Part shown: in pieces, positions 23,399 through 35,100 of the stretch
Layout of the letters: each line of letters starts with the position of its first letter
How positions within the stretch are numbered: the stretch's first letter is position 1
Position numbers and translations under genes: made by a program
Notes under the pieces: generated by a model
Database searches by the model: none
What the model was told of the DNA's origin: nothing
The model's input: the letters and a program-made list of their open reading frames with translations, nothing else
Assembly: GCF_029962835.1 (NCBI RefSeq)
Contig: NC_080590.1
Location: 65,998,501-66,062,500, forward strand
DNA from: Magnolia sinica
Taxonomy: Eukaryota > Streptophyta > Magnoliopsida > Magnoliales > Magnoliaceae
DNA length: 64,000 bases
Reading direction: 5' to 3'

Positions 23399-23776
23399 AT
23401 ACCCCTAAAGGACATGGGGGAGCTCCTCGGTTCAGGCACCCTTAGCTTTGTCGAACTTGGTTTGGATGTAGTTTTTTATGATCTTTTTAACTACCTTAAC
23501 CTGACTGCTAGCTTGGGGGTGCCAAGGTAATAAGTAGGCATTTCGAATTCCGAGGTTCCCACATATACATCAGAACCTATCATTGTTGAACTACTTCTCG
23601 TTGTCTGAGACAATCGTATGCGGACTTCCCTACAGACATATGATGTTTTTCCAGACGAAGTCAGTAATTTTCTGCTCAGTGATCTTGGCCAATGACTCTA
23701 CCTCCGCCTATTTGTTGAAGTAGTCAACAACGACGACTGTGAACTTGGTCTGACATTTGCCAGTTGGCAGAGGGCC
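23399..23776 (-). mobile_element. Tat integrase, core region
   Basis: On the minus strand the reading IIGPLPTGKCQTKFTVVVVDY, then IVSDN, then YLLPWHPQ identifies the integrase catalytic core. The piece is bounded by the Tekay compound on one side (23777) and the CACTA element on the other (23398). Confidence 0.8.
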
Positions 23777-25109
23777 AATAATGTCAGGCTCCAAACTCGG
23801 AAACTAGCTCACAAAATTTTCGATCGCCGACAGCCTTCGTAGTACCCCATTCTCAGCTCCTGGCACCCATATACTAGGTTCCGATCTTGGGATCCGACAA
23901 GGAGGATTTTTCAGTATGAATTTATTCTATAACCAGCATAACTATAAGCATAACTCATGAACAATAACCAAGATACCATCACAAAATCCATTATGATCAA
24001 AAACTTTAAGGTACATTGCGCATAAAGGGAAACATAATAACAGAATCAGAAGCTACAGAAGTTCGTTGCACGCTCTAATCGCAATGTTGTTGCAGTGTCC
24101 TAGTGTCACTTGCACTCATGAATCGTGCATAAGCTTATAGAAAGCTTAGAGGGTAGTGTAAGTGTGCGTGCAATATGAACGTGCTCAGAATGCAATATCA
24201 GAGAATGCAGAATCATGCTGATAAGTTCATGAATACTAACAGCCGTACCAAGACTCTGCGATGTAAGGCATGAATGCTATCAGCCATACCAAGGTCATGC
24301 CATGCAAGGCATGAATGCTATCGGCCATACCAAAGTCATGCGATGCAAGACGCAACTCAAGCATGATAGTCCTCATCTGAATTCACATGACAATACAGCT
24401 CATTTCTTGATATCTCCGGGGTCTAGTACACTTCACACTGGCTACCACCTCCCTAGCCGCGCAGCCAAGTGAGTGGAAGAGACCTCATTACCTGCCTGGC
24501 AGTAGTCAGCCAATATATATATTCAGCTTGTCGGTAGCGGACCCATTTACAAGTTGGTCAAACTCAGCCTAGCTTAAAGCCCCCTCACTTGGGCGGATAA
24601 GGCCACACCCCCTTCTAATCGACCACGACACAGTGGGAGACGTGGCCTACTAGTATACGGCTCTCACGCGCTCATATATCCACTCGGTCTCAACATTGGA
24701 GTCATCCTCTGGTACCATCGGGTTTAGGGAATTTCACTCAGGGACATCTATGGTGCTCCGATACTAGTAACAGTATTTTCGGTATCCAATCTGGCCCTTC
24801 ACGATGTGCCTTGGAGGCCACGACCTTGATGTCGCTAGAGCATATAGTAACCACATCATACAATGCAAGATGCATGAGTCATACAATCTAGTCATGCATT
24901 AATCCTGCGCATACCATGCGCTTATGAGGGACAATACTGCCTATCAAGGAGCCCCATAACAACCTGTCTAATAGCATATGCAATGGTCAACCACATCTCA
25001 TATCAAGCATGCAGATGATGTATATGGGCATGTGTCGTGATGCTATACTATCACGTGCTCATAATCGGTATCGATAATCGGCCTAACAAAGGGCCTAAGG
25101 GAAGGTCAC

Positions 25110-25450
25110 AATGTGGACATTTCACCATGGGCCTCACTCATGGGCCTAATACACATCACGATGGGCCTCACTCATGGGCCACATATGCATAACATTGGGC
25201 CTCACATATGGGCCTTGTATTCATCACATCGGGCCTCATATACATCAAATGGGCCGCAATACATGGGTCTCATATACATCAAATGGGCTGCAATACATGG
25301 GCCTCACATACATCAAATGGGCCGTAATACATGGGCCTCATTACATCAAATGGGCCAAGTCCCATGGGCCCCGAATACATCACAATAGGCCACAACCCAT
25401 GGGCCTTAAACACATCACAATGGGCCTCTCATACGGGCCTAATATACGTC
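25110..25450 (-). repeat. GGCCCATTGTGATGTAT short-period array (left LTR)
   Basis: About ten degenerate units of 30-35 bp built on GGGCC(T/G)..CATGGGCC and ACATCAC/ACATCAA. It is the inverted counterpart of the arrays at 34736-35100 and 43670-44080. The repetitive open frames it creates are not genes. Confidence 0.85.
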
Positions 25451-25689
25451 ACATCAAGGTGGGACCCATACACTATATTTTTATTTTATTATATCTACCT
25501 CATACATCTATTTTTAGAGATCATTTAGAGCAATAGCTAAAAATATGAATCATATCAAAAGATCATCTGGACCATACCACAAATAGCAGCAGAGATGATG
25601 ATTAAAAGATCATCTGGACCATACCACAAATAACAGTAGAGATAATGATTGAAAGATCATCTAGACCATACCACAAATAACAGTGGTGA

Positions 25690-26560
25690 TAATGACTTTC
25701 ACTGTCAAACTTCACAGGGCCCGCCATTACGTTTATTTTCCATCTAGTCTGTTCATAAGGTCACAAAGACCTGAATTAAGAGGAAAAACAAATATCATAT
25801 TGATCCAGAACTTCTGTGATACTAAAAGGATTTCAATGGTAGCCGTTCAATCCTTCACTAGTTTTGTAGTGTGGTCCACTTGATAAGTGGATCTGTCTTA
25901 TTTGTCGTCTCAAGCCTTAAGACGAGCTCGTCCAACAGATGGACGGTTGAATCTAACACATAACTCATGATCAGGCCCACACTTGCTGACATCACTACAG
26001 CAGCTATATTGTTGGTGTGGATGGACGGTGTGCATACATGCGGGACCCATAAAACTTGCTGGCGTCCTTGTAAATGGACGATGTGAATGAAACACGTACA
26101 TCAGGGTAGGTCCCTGATCGAGATGGTATGAATGAAACACATACATCAAGGGCCCCACATCTAGATGGTCGGTCTAGATTTAAAACATAAACATCAATTG
26201 TGGGTCCCACAGAATTTAGTGATGTCACTACAGCAGCTATATAGCTGGTGTGTGGTAGTCCAGCCAATCCACTTCCATGCTAGGTGAGTCCCACGTGGGG
26301 CCCACCAAATATACATATGTGCGTGCGTGTGTGTGTGTGTGTGTGTGTATATAAATCCAGCCCAGCATCCAGCATCCTAAACGGACGACCTAGATGGAAG
26401 GCACATACATCGAGGTGGGTCACACCGTCCAGGAGGCTGGATTGTGTGGATAAAATCACTTACATCATGGTGGCGCCACATGGGTGGGCCACTAGATTTG
26501 AATCGAGCTGATATTTGTTTTTCCCCTTCATTCGGGCCTGTGTGACCGACCAGTCATGCA
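25690..26560 (-). repeat. GTGGGACCCACC / CACCGTCCATC array (left LTR)
   Basis: Degenerate long units (about 60-130 bp) pair a GTGGGMCCCACC..GATGTATGTGTT part with an ATCCACACCGTCCATC part. GCTGCTGTAGTGACGTCA-like text occurs at about 25985-26010 and 26215-26240. A (GT)n run lies at 26321-26348. Confidence 0.75.
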
Positions 26561-27447
26561 GGCGCCAAATCGGGTAGCAAGGTGGCCCACTTGGTGGACA
26601 GCATGGATAAAATACATACATTAGGGTGGCCATTCAAATAGGGAAAGAGAGAGAGAGACATGTGATGGAGGGAGCTCCATCACTATGAGCCCTCCTAGAA
26701 TTACAATGCATACATCAAGATGGGTCCCAAATAGGATCCATATTATCAATCGATAGGCCCCACTAAGTCCATCATAAAAAATCATAATCTAATCCTACAA
26801 AACACCCACCTATGACCTTCCTCTTTAGCTCCTTGGAATCCTTGACTCCTAAGCTTTGATTTTGATGGAGGACGATGAAGATTAAAGGGTTGGATGGTGA
26901 GATGAGGGGGTAGGAAGTGGGCCTCTCTTGGCTTCTTTTCTCTCCTTAGAATTTTTCTCTCATGGTTACTTGGGATTTGGTAGAGAATGGGATGGGATGG
27001 AGTGATGTATGGGAGATAGAGTTGGTGTTGTCAGAAAGATGAGATGAGAGGGATGGGTGTTGTAAGAAAGGGTTGACTTTGGGGATGGCTTATGTAAGAG
27101 AGGGATGGGTGTGATGAGTGGAGTGATGGGATGTGTACTTCACTAGTGATTGATTGATTGATGTGATGAGTAGTAGAGATTCCCTTAGAATTCGCAACGG
27201 GCGGCGTTTCTTCGAGATAAATGCGAGCCCACAACTCCTGGCCTGGGTATCGCATTGGAGCGCAAGACGCAGAACTGTGGCAACGTACGGTTGCTAGGGT
27301 ACAAGTCTCTAGTCGAGCCAACTCTGATATACGGGATGCGAGTTAGGATCGCGTGCAAATGCTATCTACGCATCGCGGGTGGTCGAAATTCAACCGAGAG
27401 GACCGCGGAAGCCTACAGAACGGTACGGTTTAGGATACGGCCTTACA

Positions 27448-27463
27448 GCTCTCCCCTCCTAAT
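27448..27463 (-). promoter_or_regulatory. Tekay polypurine tract
   Basis: The minus strand reads ATTAGGAGGGGAGAGC directly before the LTR start TGTAAGG. It primes plus-strand DNA synthesis in LTR elements and fixes the orientation. Confidence 0.8.
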
Positions 27464-27569
27464 AAAAATTTCGTCCTCGAAATTTACACAATCATCGCAA
27501 CTAAACATAATTCATAAGGAAGAGGAAACATAACGACATATATAATCAGAGACAACGTACAAGATACAA

Positions 27570-28960
27570 CATATAATTAATCATCAAAGAGATGGGGATA
27601 ACGCTCTTGGATCTCGGCCTGACACTCCCAAGACCCCTCATCAACAGAATGGTGACCCCATTGCACCTTTACCAAGGGAATGACCTTGGTTCGGAGGACA
27701 TACTCCTTCCGATCAAGGATACGAGCTGAACGCTCAATGTAAGAAGCGTCCTCGCGAACCTCCAGCGACTGTCAATCAATAACAGGAACGATGCCTGACC
27801 CACGCTTCCTCAATATAGAGACATGAAAAACGTTGTGGACGCTAGATAACTGAGATGGCAAGGCAAGCCGATAGGCCATGGCGCTAACGCGCCCAGTGAT
27901 CTCGAAGGGTCCTATGAATTTTGGGGCAAGCTTGCCCTTCGCTCCAAATCGAACCACGCCCTTCAATGGTGATACCTTGAGATACATGTTGTGCCCAACA
28001 TCGAACTCTAAAGGACAACGCTAGTGATCAGTAAAACTCTTCTGCTAGCTCTGAGATGTGCGTATCCTCTTCCTGATGATATCGATACCCTCTGACGTCT
28101 GCTGCATAAGCTCAGGACCTAGGAGACGCCACTCTCCAACCTTAGTCCAGCAAATGGATGATTTGCACAGTTTTCTATATAGTGCCTCAAAAGGAGTCGT
28201 GTCGATGGTCGCCTGATAGCTGTTGTTGTATGTGAACTCAGCCAATCGCAGATGCTCATCCCAACTACCCCTGAAGTCAATCATGCAAGTTTAAAGCATA
28301 TCCTCAAGGATCTATTTGACCTTTCAGTCTGCTCATCAGTCTGTGGATGATATGCAGTGCTGAGCTGCAAAATAGACCCTATCGCTCTCTGAAAGCTCCT
28401 CTAAAACTGAGACATGAACCATGGGTCTTGGTTAGAAATGATCGAGACTGGAACGCCGTGCAGTCTCACAATCTCCTCGATGAATAATCTGGTATGCCAG
28501 TCTAAAGGCTAAGCTGCACGAATTGCGAGAAAATATGCCGACTTCATCAGGCGATCCACAGCAAACCAGATGGCATCATAACTGCGCTAAGTCCTCGGCA
28601 AGCCCATAATGAAATCTGTCGACGCATGCTCCCACTTCCATGTTAGGACACTCAACGGATGCAATGGAATAGGGGGTCTCTGATGATCGGCCTTGACACA
28701 CTAACATGTGTCACACTCGGCCACAAAACTGGCGATCTAGTGCTTCATCCCCACCCAAAAATGCTGTCGCCTCATATCGCGGTACATCTTCATCAAGCCA
28801 GGGTGGATAGAAAATCGCGATCAATGTGCCTCGGTCATAAGATCTCTGTGCAACTCTGGAATATCCGAAACACATAATTGGCCTCTGAAGCAAAGTCCAC
28901 CATTAGACCAATCTACTAATCTGACTGACTCTCAGATGCTGCCTCTGCCCGATAACTCTA
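27570..28960 (-). mobile_element. Tekay integrase with C-terminal chromodomain, remains
   Basis: VSPLKGVVRFGAKGKLAPKF, then IGPFEI and VHNVFHVSILRK (27780-27987), is the integrase C-terminal end of Tekay chromoviruses. It is followed by a chromodomain (27570-27760) with RILDRKEYVLR, VKVQWGHHS and SWE. The core (FRGSWDEHLRLAEFTYNNSYQ) lies at 28045-28284 and the zinc region near 28700-28760. In this family the chromodomain directs insertion to heterochromatin. Broken. Confidence 0.9.
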
Positions 28961-28989
28961 CAACGACTCATCTGCCTGCTGAACCACGA

Positions 28990-30480
28990 TCACCCTTGCG
29001 ACAAGAGAGGGTTGAATCGACAGGCTCAATAACTACATAATAGAATACTGCAAGCCGATCTCGAAGTCAAATGCTGACACATCCTCAAGCATCTTCTACT
29101 CCTAAATCATCATGTGTGCCACCAAGCTTCGTGGCTAACGGTTAAGAGCATCCGCCACTACGTTCACCTTACCGGGTGGTACTGAAGATCAAAATCATAA
29201 TTCTTCAAGAGCTCCATCCAACGCCTCTGCCTCATGTTCAACTCGGACTGAGAGAATAGGTACTTCAAGCTCTTATGGTGGGAGAAGAGCTCGAACCTAA
29301 CCCTATAGAGATAGTGCCTCCACACCTACAGTGCAAAGACGACTACTGCCAGCTCTAAATTATACGTGAGGTAGTTCAGCTCATGGACCTTGAGCTGGAG
29401 AGATGCATAAGCCACTGGCCGCCCGTGTTACATCAGGACAACATCCAAACCAATATACGAGGCATCGATAAATACAATAAATCCATCACTCCCAAAGGAA
29501 GAGTGAGGATAGGAGCGGACGTGAGGCAGTCCTTCAGCTTCATAAATGCTCGCTCATAGGCGTCGCTCCAAACAAACTCTGCGTACTTCCGAGTCAACAT
29601 AGTCAAAGGGGCTGCAATATGTGAGAAGCCCTCAATAAAACGTTGGAAGTAGCCTGCCAAACCAAAGAAACTGCGGATCTCGGATGCGTTCGTGAGCTGG
29701 CCCCACTGATGCACTGCCTCAACCTTCGAAGGGTCCATTGTGACACCCTCCCTCGTCACCACGTGACTAAGGAACTTCACCTCCTCCTGTCAAAACTCAC
29801 ATTTCTCCAACTTCGCATACAGCTAGTGGGCATGAAGGGTCTGCAATGCAGTCTCCAAATGCTGCTCATGCTCCTCACGGGTTCTCAAATATATCAGAAT
29901 GTCGTCGATGAATACCACAACAAACTGATCGAGATACGGACGTAAGACCTCGTTCATTAACTGCATGAATACTGTGGGCGTATTGGTTAGTCGAAGGACA
30001 TGACCTGAAACTCTAAATGACCATAGCGCGTCTTGAAAGATGTCTTCGAAATGTCCTTCTCTCGGCCCGAATCTGATGATAACTGGAACATAGGTCAATC
30101 TTCGAAAAGAACTGTGCACCCTGCAGCTGATCAAATAAATCATCTATCCTCGAGAGCAGATACTTGTTCTTCATTATGACCTGGTTGAGCTCACAGTAAT
30201 CCACGTAGAGCCTCAAAGAGTCATCCTTCTTCCTGACAAAGAGTACCGACACTCCCCATGGTGACCTGTTCGGATGAATGAAACCTAATTCACACAACTC
30301 ATCCCACTGCCGCTACAGTTCCTGCAATTCCATCAGTGTCATACGATACGGGGCCTTTGAGATAGGCACGGTATTAGGCATAAGATCAATCTGAAACTCA
30401 ATATGCCGGCCTTTGAGATAGGCGCGACGGTAACTCGAGAATCTCCTGGAACACGTCGGGAAAATCGTAAACAACTGACA
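28990..30480 (-). mobile_element. Tekay reverse transcriptase and RNase H remains
   Basis: Reverse transcriptase motifs are [49 protein letters not shown] (the active-site FIDD box) and KFLSHVVTREGV. The RNase H connection (FFGLAGYFQRFIEGFSHIAAP) follows at 29433-29700, and RNase H remains run to about 28990. Broken. Confidence 0.9.
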
Positions 30481-30502
30481 ACTGATCAACGCTCATGAAA
30501 GG

Positions 30503-32230
30503 TCGAGCTATATGTCCTAGAGCGGGGGGTGAATAAGACAATGCCAAATTAAAAAATAAATGCGGAATTTAAAGAAAGATAGCGCAATTCAAATAATAAT
30601 AAAGCACAAGTAAATAACAACCTCAAATGTACTAGTCTTGAGAGGTTGATATAAACTTAGTTCTAAGGACAACCTAACACCAAAAACCAAAGGCTTATGG
30701 TAAGACAACCTTACTAGAACGTTTGTAAGTATCAAAAACCCAAACCAATAAAGCGGTGAAGGAAATGGCAAATAAAATAAACTAAGTTATTACAGCATTC
30801 CTACAAGTGCATGAAATAAATTACCCCATTCACCACAAATGCTTAAAATAAATTACAACATTCACACACATAAGCACATTTAATCATTCACCACAACTCT
30901 AAGAATTATAGTGGTTCGCTTTTGTGTACACCAACTGTTAGAAAACAGCCACACAACTACTCCACTCCTAATATCCACTCCCTTGGGATATTAGCGTTCA
31001 CTATGAAAAAAGGTTTTCCAATGTTTACCTTAAAACCTTCATAATTGTGTCTTTGATTGGGCTTACACAATTCAAAAAATCCTAAACTCTGAGATTTTTT
31101 GGATACCTCAGACAAATTAAAAAGAGATTTTTCTGGCACAACCTCAAAAATAAAAAAGGATATACAAAATGTAAATGTACTTATCTAGAAATTCTCCTTT
31201 GAAGAAGCCCAGTAGAACTGATCCGATGTAGACGAAGATGTTCAATGTCCAGTCTCACTGATGAAAAGGTTCTAGTTCTAAATAATTTTTAATTAAATCA
31301 ACCTGGGCTAGCTTGATTCGATTTTGATATCAAGAAAGGGGAAAACTCAAATCCCTTCTTAAAGTAAAATTGGAATAAAGATCTCAAAATCAAATAACAA
31401 AAGCTAATTAAAGAGAATATTAAATAAGCACAATATAACTTAAAAATATCACAAACTTATCTCTCAGAGTGGTGTCTTAATCTTGCTTTTATGAATGAAT
31501 AAACTCTGAAATTCGTGCTTTATTTATAGGTGAAAATACTATTCATTCGACGGATTTAAGGGTCGGTTCGACTGGTCGAAGGACCAACAAAATTTCAAAT
31601 TTTCTGGCGCGATAAGATAAGGTTGTTACTCGACTAGTTGAGTGGCCTACTCGACTAGTCGAGCCATGTACTCGATTGGTTGAGTGGGACCCAAAAATGT
31701 TGCTGGACTTTGAGTCGAGCCTGCACGACCAGTTGAGCACTGTTCACTCGACTAGTCGAGAGCCCAACAGAAAATTCTGAAAAATAGCAACAAACCTTAG
31801 ACTAGTCAAGAAAAGTCTTAGATTGGTCGAGCCAGTACTTGAACTAGTCGAACAAGGTCTAAGACTATTCAAGAAAAAGACCTATAAACATATGAAATGA
31901 CCTACAAAGAATATGCAATGAATATGATACAATCTAGGGTCAATCTAGGGTCATCCAAACCTGTTTATGAGTAGGAACACTTGAAACATCATTTGCTTCA
32001 AAATCTTGAATACTTGACATGCTTAAAGTTTGAGTTCGATGTCTTGAACTTGAGCTTGAGTAATGCTTGATTTCTTGAGTCTTTAGCGTACTGAGGTTGA
32101 ACTTCAAAACTTGAACTTCAGGTTCTTGAATTTGATCTTAAAACCAAGAACTTCAACACTCTTCACTTCAACTTGAAGATGTAAGCAAGTTCGATAAAGA
32201 TCCATTGAACTTAAAAATGTATGAACCTGA
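30503..32230 (-). mobile_element. LTR-like segment A inserted in Tekay pol, unassigned family
   Basis: About 1.7 kb of non-coding sequence lies between the Tekay reverse transcriptase and protease. It begins GAGCTATATGTCCTAGAGCG, nearly the same as segment B (GAGCTATAGATGTCCTAGAGG at about 50195). On the minus strand it has a TATA box (CTATAAATAAAG, complement of about 31517-31528), upstream of which is a run of CTCGACTAGTCGAG-type palindromes (31543-31870). I read it as a solo LTR. The right border is uncertain and I could not find a clean target duplication. Confidence 0.55.
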
Positions 32231-32289
32231 TCACTTTAACTCAAAGCATGATGCAAGTACCAAATGGGTTGGCACAATAAAATTTGACA

Positions 32290-33245
32290 ATACCACGAGT
32301 GTTAGATTTTCATAATAGCATTTACAGCTCACTGTCACGGGCTCCTCTACAGCACACGACATTAAACAAGACAACGGCTCTCCTTTGGGCTTAGCAACGA
32401 ATTGGAACTGCGGCAAGCCTGGTATATAGAACGTGATTGTCCTCGCGGAGCAGTCCAAGACGGCGTGTTACTAGGCAAGTCAATCCATACCCAAGATGAC
32501 ATCGAAATCTAACATCGGCAGCATATACAAGTCGGCGAGCAAGAAAATCTCTCCCACCAACACGGGGCAAGATGAACAGAAGCGGCTTAACACTGTAGTC
32601 TTCCCAAGGGCATCAATACGGTCAACCCCTGACGAGTAAACTCGGTCAGCAATCCAGTCGAACAGTAGAATCCCTCAGACATAAAAGAGTGCAAAGCACC
32701 AGAATCAAACAAAACTCAAGCGATGTATACAAAGAATGGAAGTATAACCTTAACGACTCCTTTGGAGGACTGCGCATCCTACTGAGCAGCATAGAACCTA
32801 ACCTGAACCGGTTGGGGCGGTGCCTGTCCCCTTTGAGGGTGCTATTACTATTGTTGTAGCTGAGGCAGTTGAATTTGCTGCCTCTGCTACTGTGGTCTCG
32901 GAGGTTGGCGCTGCCTTTGCTGCTGTGGGGGCCTCGGTGGTAGGAGTTGCTGCTGCTACTGCTACGGGTGGGGACACTCGTGCCTACTGTGACCTGTCGC
33001 ACCGCATCCAAAGCAAGCACCTAGGTACTATCGTGGAGGTGGTGCTGGAGGTGCTGCCTGTACTGCTGGTGCTCTGGCGGATGGGAGGCCCGCGCGCCTC
33101 TACTGCTGACGATGCTGCTGCTACTGGGAGCTACCGAAGGGGGCCTGCCTCTTCCGGTCTCTCCTCTGATCATAGTCACTCTGTGCGCCAGCCCACTCAA
33201 CCTCATAAATCTGAGCCCTCCATATTACCGCCTAAAAAGGTTGGT
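32290..33245 (-). mobile_element. Tekay protease and gag remains
   Basis: The protease end reads ADLYMLPMLDFDVILGMDWL at about 32460-32560, a chromovirus signature. A Gln/Ser-rich, zinc-knuckle-type gag tail follows at 32780-33030, then gag text IYEVEWAGAQSDYDQRRDRK near 33150-33215. Here the minus-strand element ends and a plus-strand LTR begins (about 33250-33295). Broken. Confidence 0.8.
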
Positions 33246-33360
33246 ATTCATGGCGCTAGATCTTGGTTGTGATTTAGGGTCCACACGATTTTTGAGACCC
33301 ATCTTGATATATGCATGTCCATGGAGGAGCTCATAGTGGCGGAGCTCCTCCCATCTCCGC

Positions 33361-33400
33361 CATCTCTCTCTCTCTCTCTCTCTCCCTCTCTCTCTCTCTC
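33361..33400. repeat. (CT)n microsatellite in the Tekay LTR
   Basis: CT run with one CCC interruption. A (GAT)n run follows at about 33416-33432. Confidence 0.9.
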
Positions 33401-33479
33401 CTTTCCTTTTGTATGGTGATGATGATGATGAGGTGTGTGGCCCACTTGCTCTGTGTGTGTGGGCCACCATGATGTGTTA

Positions 33480-34735
33480 TATCCATCCCGTCTACCTGTG
33501 AGGCCCACCTTGCTGGACTGTCCAGCGGACGGGCATGTTGGGACAGGCCCAGATGAAGAGGAAAAATAAATTTCAGCTTGGTTGGCTGATAGGTGGGCTA
33601 GACGTGAGACCCACCTTATTGTATGTATTCTGTATCACTCCGTGCATAGCACGTGGGGCCACCTTAATGGCACGTGGGACCCACCTTGACTTCATCCAGA
33701 TCGTCCAACTAGGGACGGTGGGTCCACGTAGCTAGTGCTGCTGTGTTAATGACAATAAGTTCTGTGGGTTAACCACGAGGTATGTATTATACCATACCGT
33801 CCATTCATTTTTCCTGGTGTGGGGCCACCCCACATGTGTGGCACGTGTGGGGGTGGGACCCACCTTGATGTACATGTGTTATATTCCACACCGTCCATTG
33901 GCTAGGACGGTGGGCACTGGGAGGTGTGACACGTGTGAGGTGAGGCCCACCTTAATGTATTTATTCTATATCCACTCTGTTCGTCTGTCCAGGGTGGGTG
34001 GGACCCACCTTGATGCATGTATCTTGTATCCACACCGTCCTTCATTAGACGGTGTTACTGGGGCACACCAGACATAAGTGTTTTATCAATACCATCTAGG
34101 TCCTTGGGCATGGGGGCCTATCTTGATGACGTGGGTCATCTGGAACGTCCAGATCGTAAGGCCTGCAGTGATGTACATGTTTCATCCATGTCCAGTCCAC
34201 TGAACGTGGGGCCCTCTTGATGGTGTTGTATTCCTCACCGTCCATCCAAAGGAAGATTCAAATCTTAGGTGGAGTACGCCAGCACGTGGACGTGGACCCT
34301 ACCAGATGTAAGTGTTTCATCCATGTCTAGGACCCCTCATATTGTATGTGTTTCATCCACACCGTCCACATAGGGACGGTGGGGCCCTAATGTATGTATT
34401 CTATCTAAACCATCCATCTCTCAGTCCCACGAAGTTGCTTAGCTACTGCATTGACGTCAGCATGTTCCGAGGGGTCTGATCGAGGGGTACGTGTTATATC
34501 CCAACCGTCCACCTTACCTTGAGGATGTGTTTTATACCACGCCTTCCATCTGTGTGGGGCCCACCTTGATATATGTATTTTATATATACACTGTCCGTCC
34601 GTGGCCCACCGTGATATATGTGTTAAATCCACACCGAGCATCCGTGAGGCCATATGATATATATCCACACGGTCCACATGGGACGTGGGCCCCACATAAC
34701 GTATATGTTTGATCCAAATGACCCAATCTGATGTG
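33480..34735 (+). repeat. GTGGGACCCACC / CACCGTCCATC array (right LTR)
   Basis: A dozen or more degenerate units alternate CACGTGGGACCCACCTTGAT, GTATGTGTTATATCC and ACACCGTCCAT. It is the plus-strand counterpart of 25690-26560 and of 41990-43320. Confidence 0.8.
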
Positions 34736-35100
34736 TATAAGGCCCATCTGGCAAGGCCCAATGTGATGTAATGAGGCCCATTGTGATGTATTTGGGGCCC
34801 AGGCGTGAGGCCCATTGTGATGTATTTGGGACCCAGGCATGAGGCCCATTGTGATGTATTTAGCCCATTGAGATTGTATGTGGCCCATTGTGATGTGTAT
34901 TAGGCTCATGGGATGTGACCTATTGTGATATATTTGAGGCCCATGGAATGTGGCCCAATGCGATGTATATGAGGCCCTTGAGTGAGGCCCAATGTGATGC
35001 ATATGTGACCCATGAGCAAGGCCCATCGTGATGTTTATTAGGCCCTTGAGTGAGGCCCATGCTGATGTATGTTAGGCCCTTGTGTGAGGCCATGGGCCCA
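34736..35100 (+). repeat. GGCCCATTGTGATGTAT array (right LTR)
   Basis: About eleven units with period near 34 bp, the clearest being three near-perfect units from 34770 to 34870. The last unit runs into the solo-LTR insertion at 35101. Confidence 0.85.

Larger units (their letters stand above)
23782..27447 (-). repeat. Tekay 3' LTR (left, minus strand)
   Basis: 3666 bp. On the minus strand it runs from TGTAAGGCCGTATCC to GGAGCCTGACA. A polypurine tract (AGGAGGGGAGAGC, complement of about 27448-27460) sits immediately before its start. It contains two array regions listed separately. A similar start (TGTAAGACCCGTATC) recurs on the plus strand at 39560 and 41335. Confidence 0.85.

Noticed and set aside
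25113-25536. Repetitive open frames rich in MGL..GP..HH / YTSNGLQYMGL
   Set aside because: They are translations of the GGCCCAT array in three frames; the same happens on the other strand at 34405-35138 and 43673-45236. No start context or homology.
32820-33272. 150-codon plus-strand frame rich in Ala and Val
   Set aside because: Antisense shadow of the Gln/Ser-rich Tekay gag tail on the minus strand, crossing the LTR junction.
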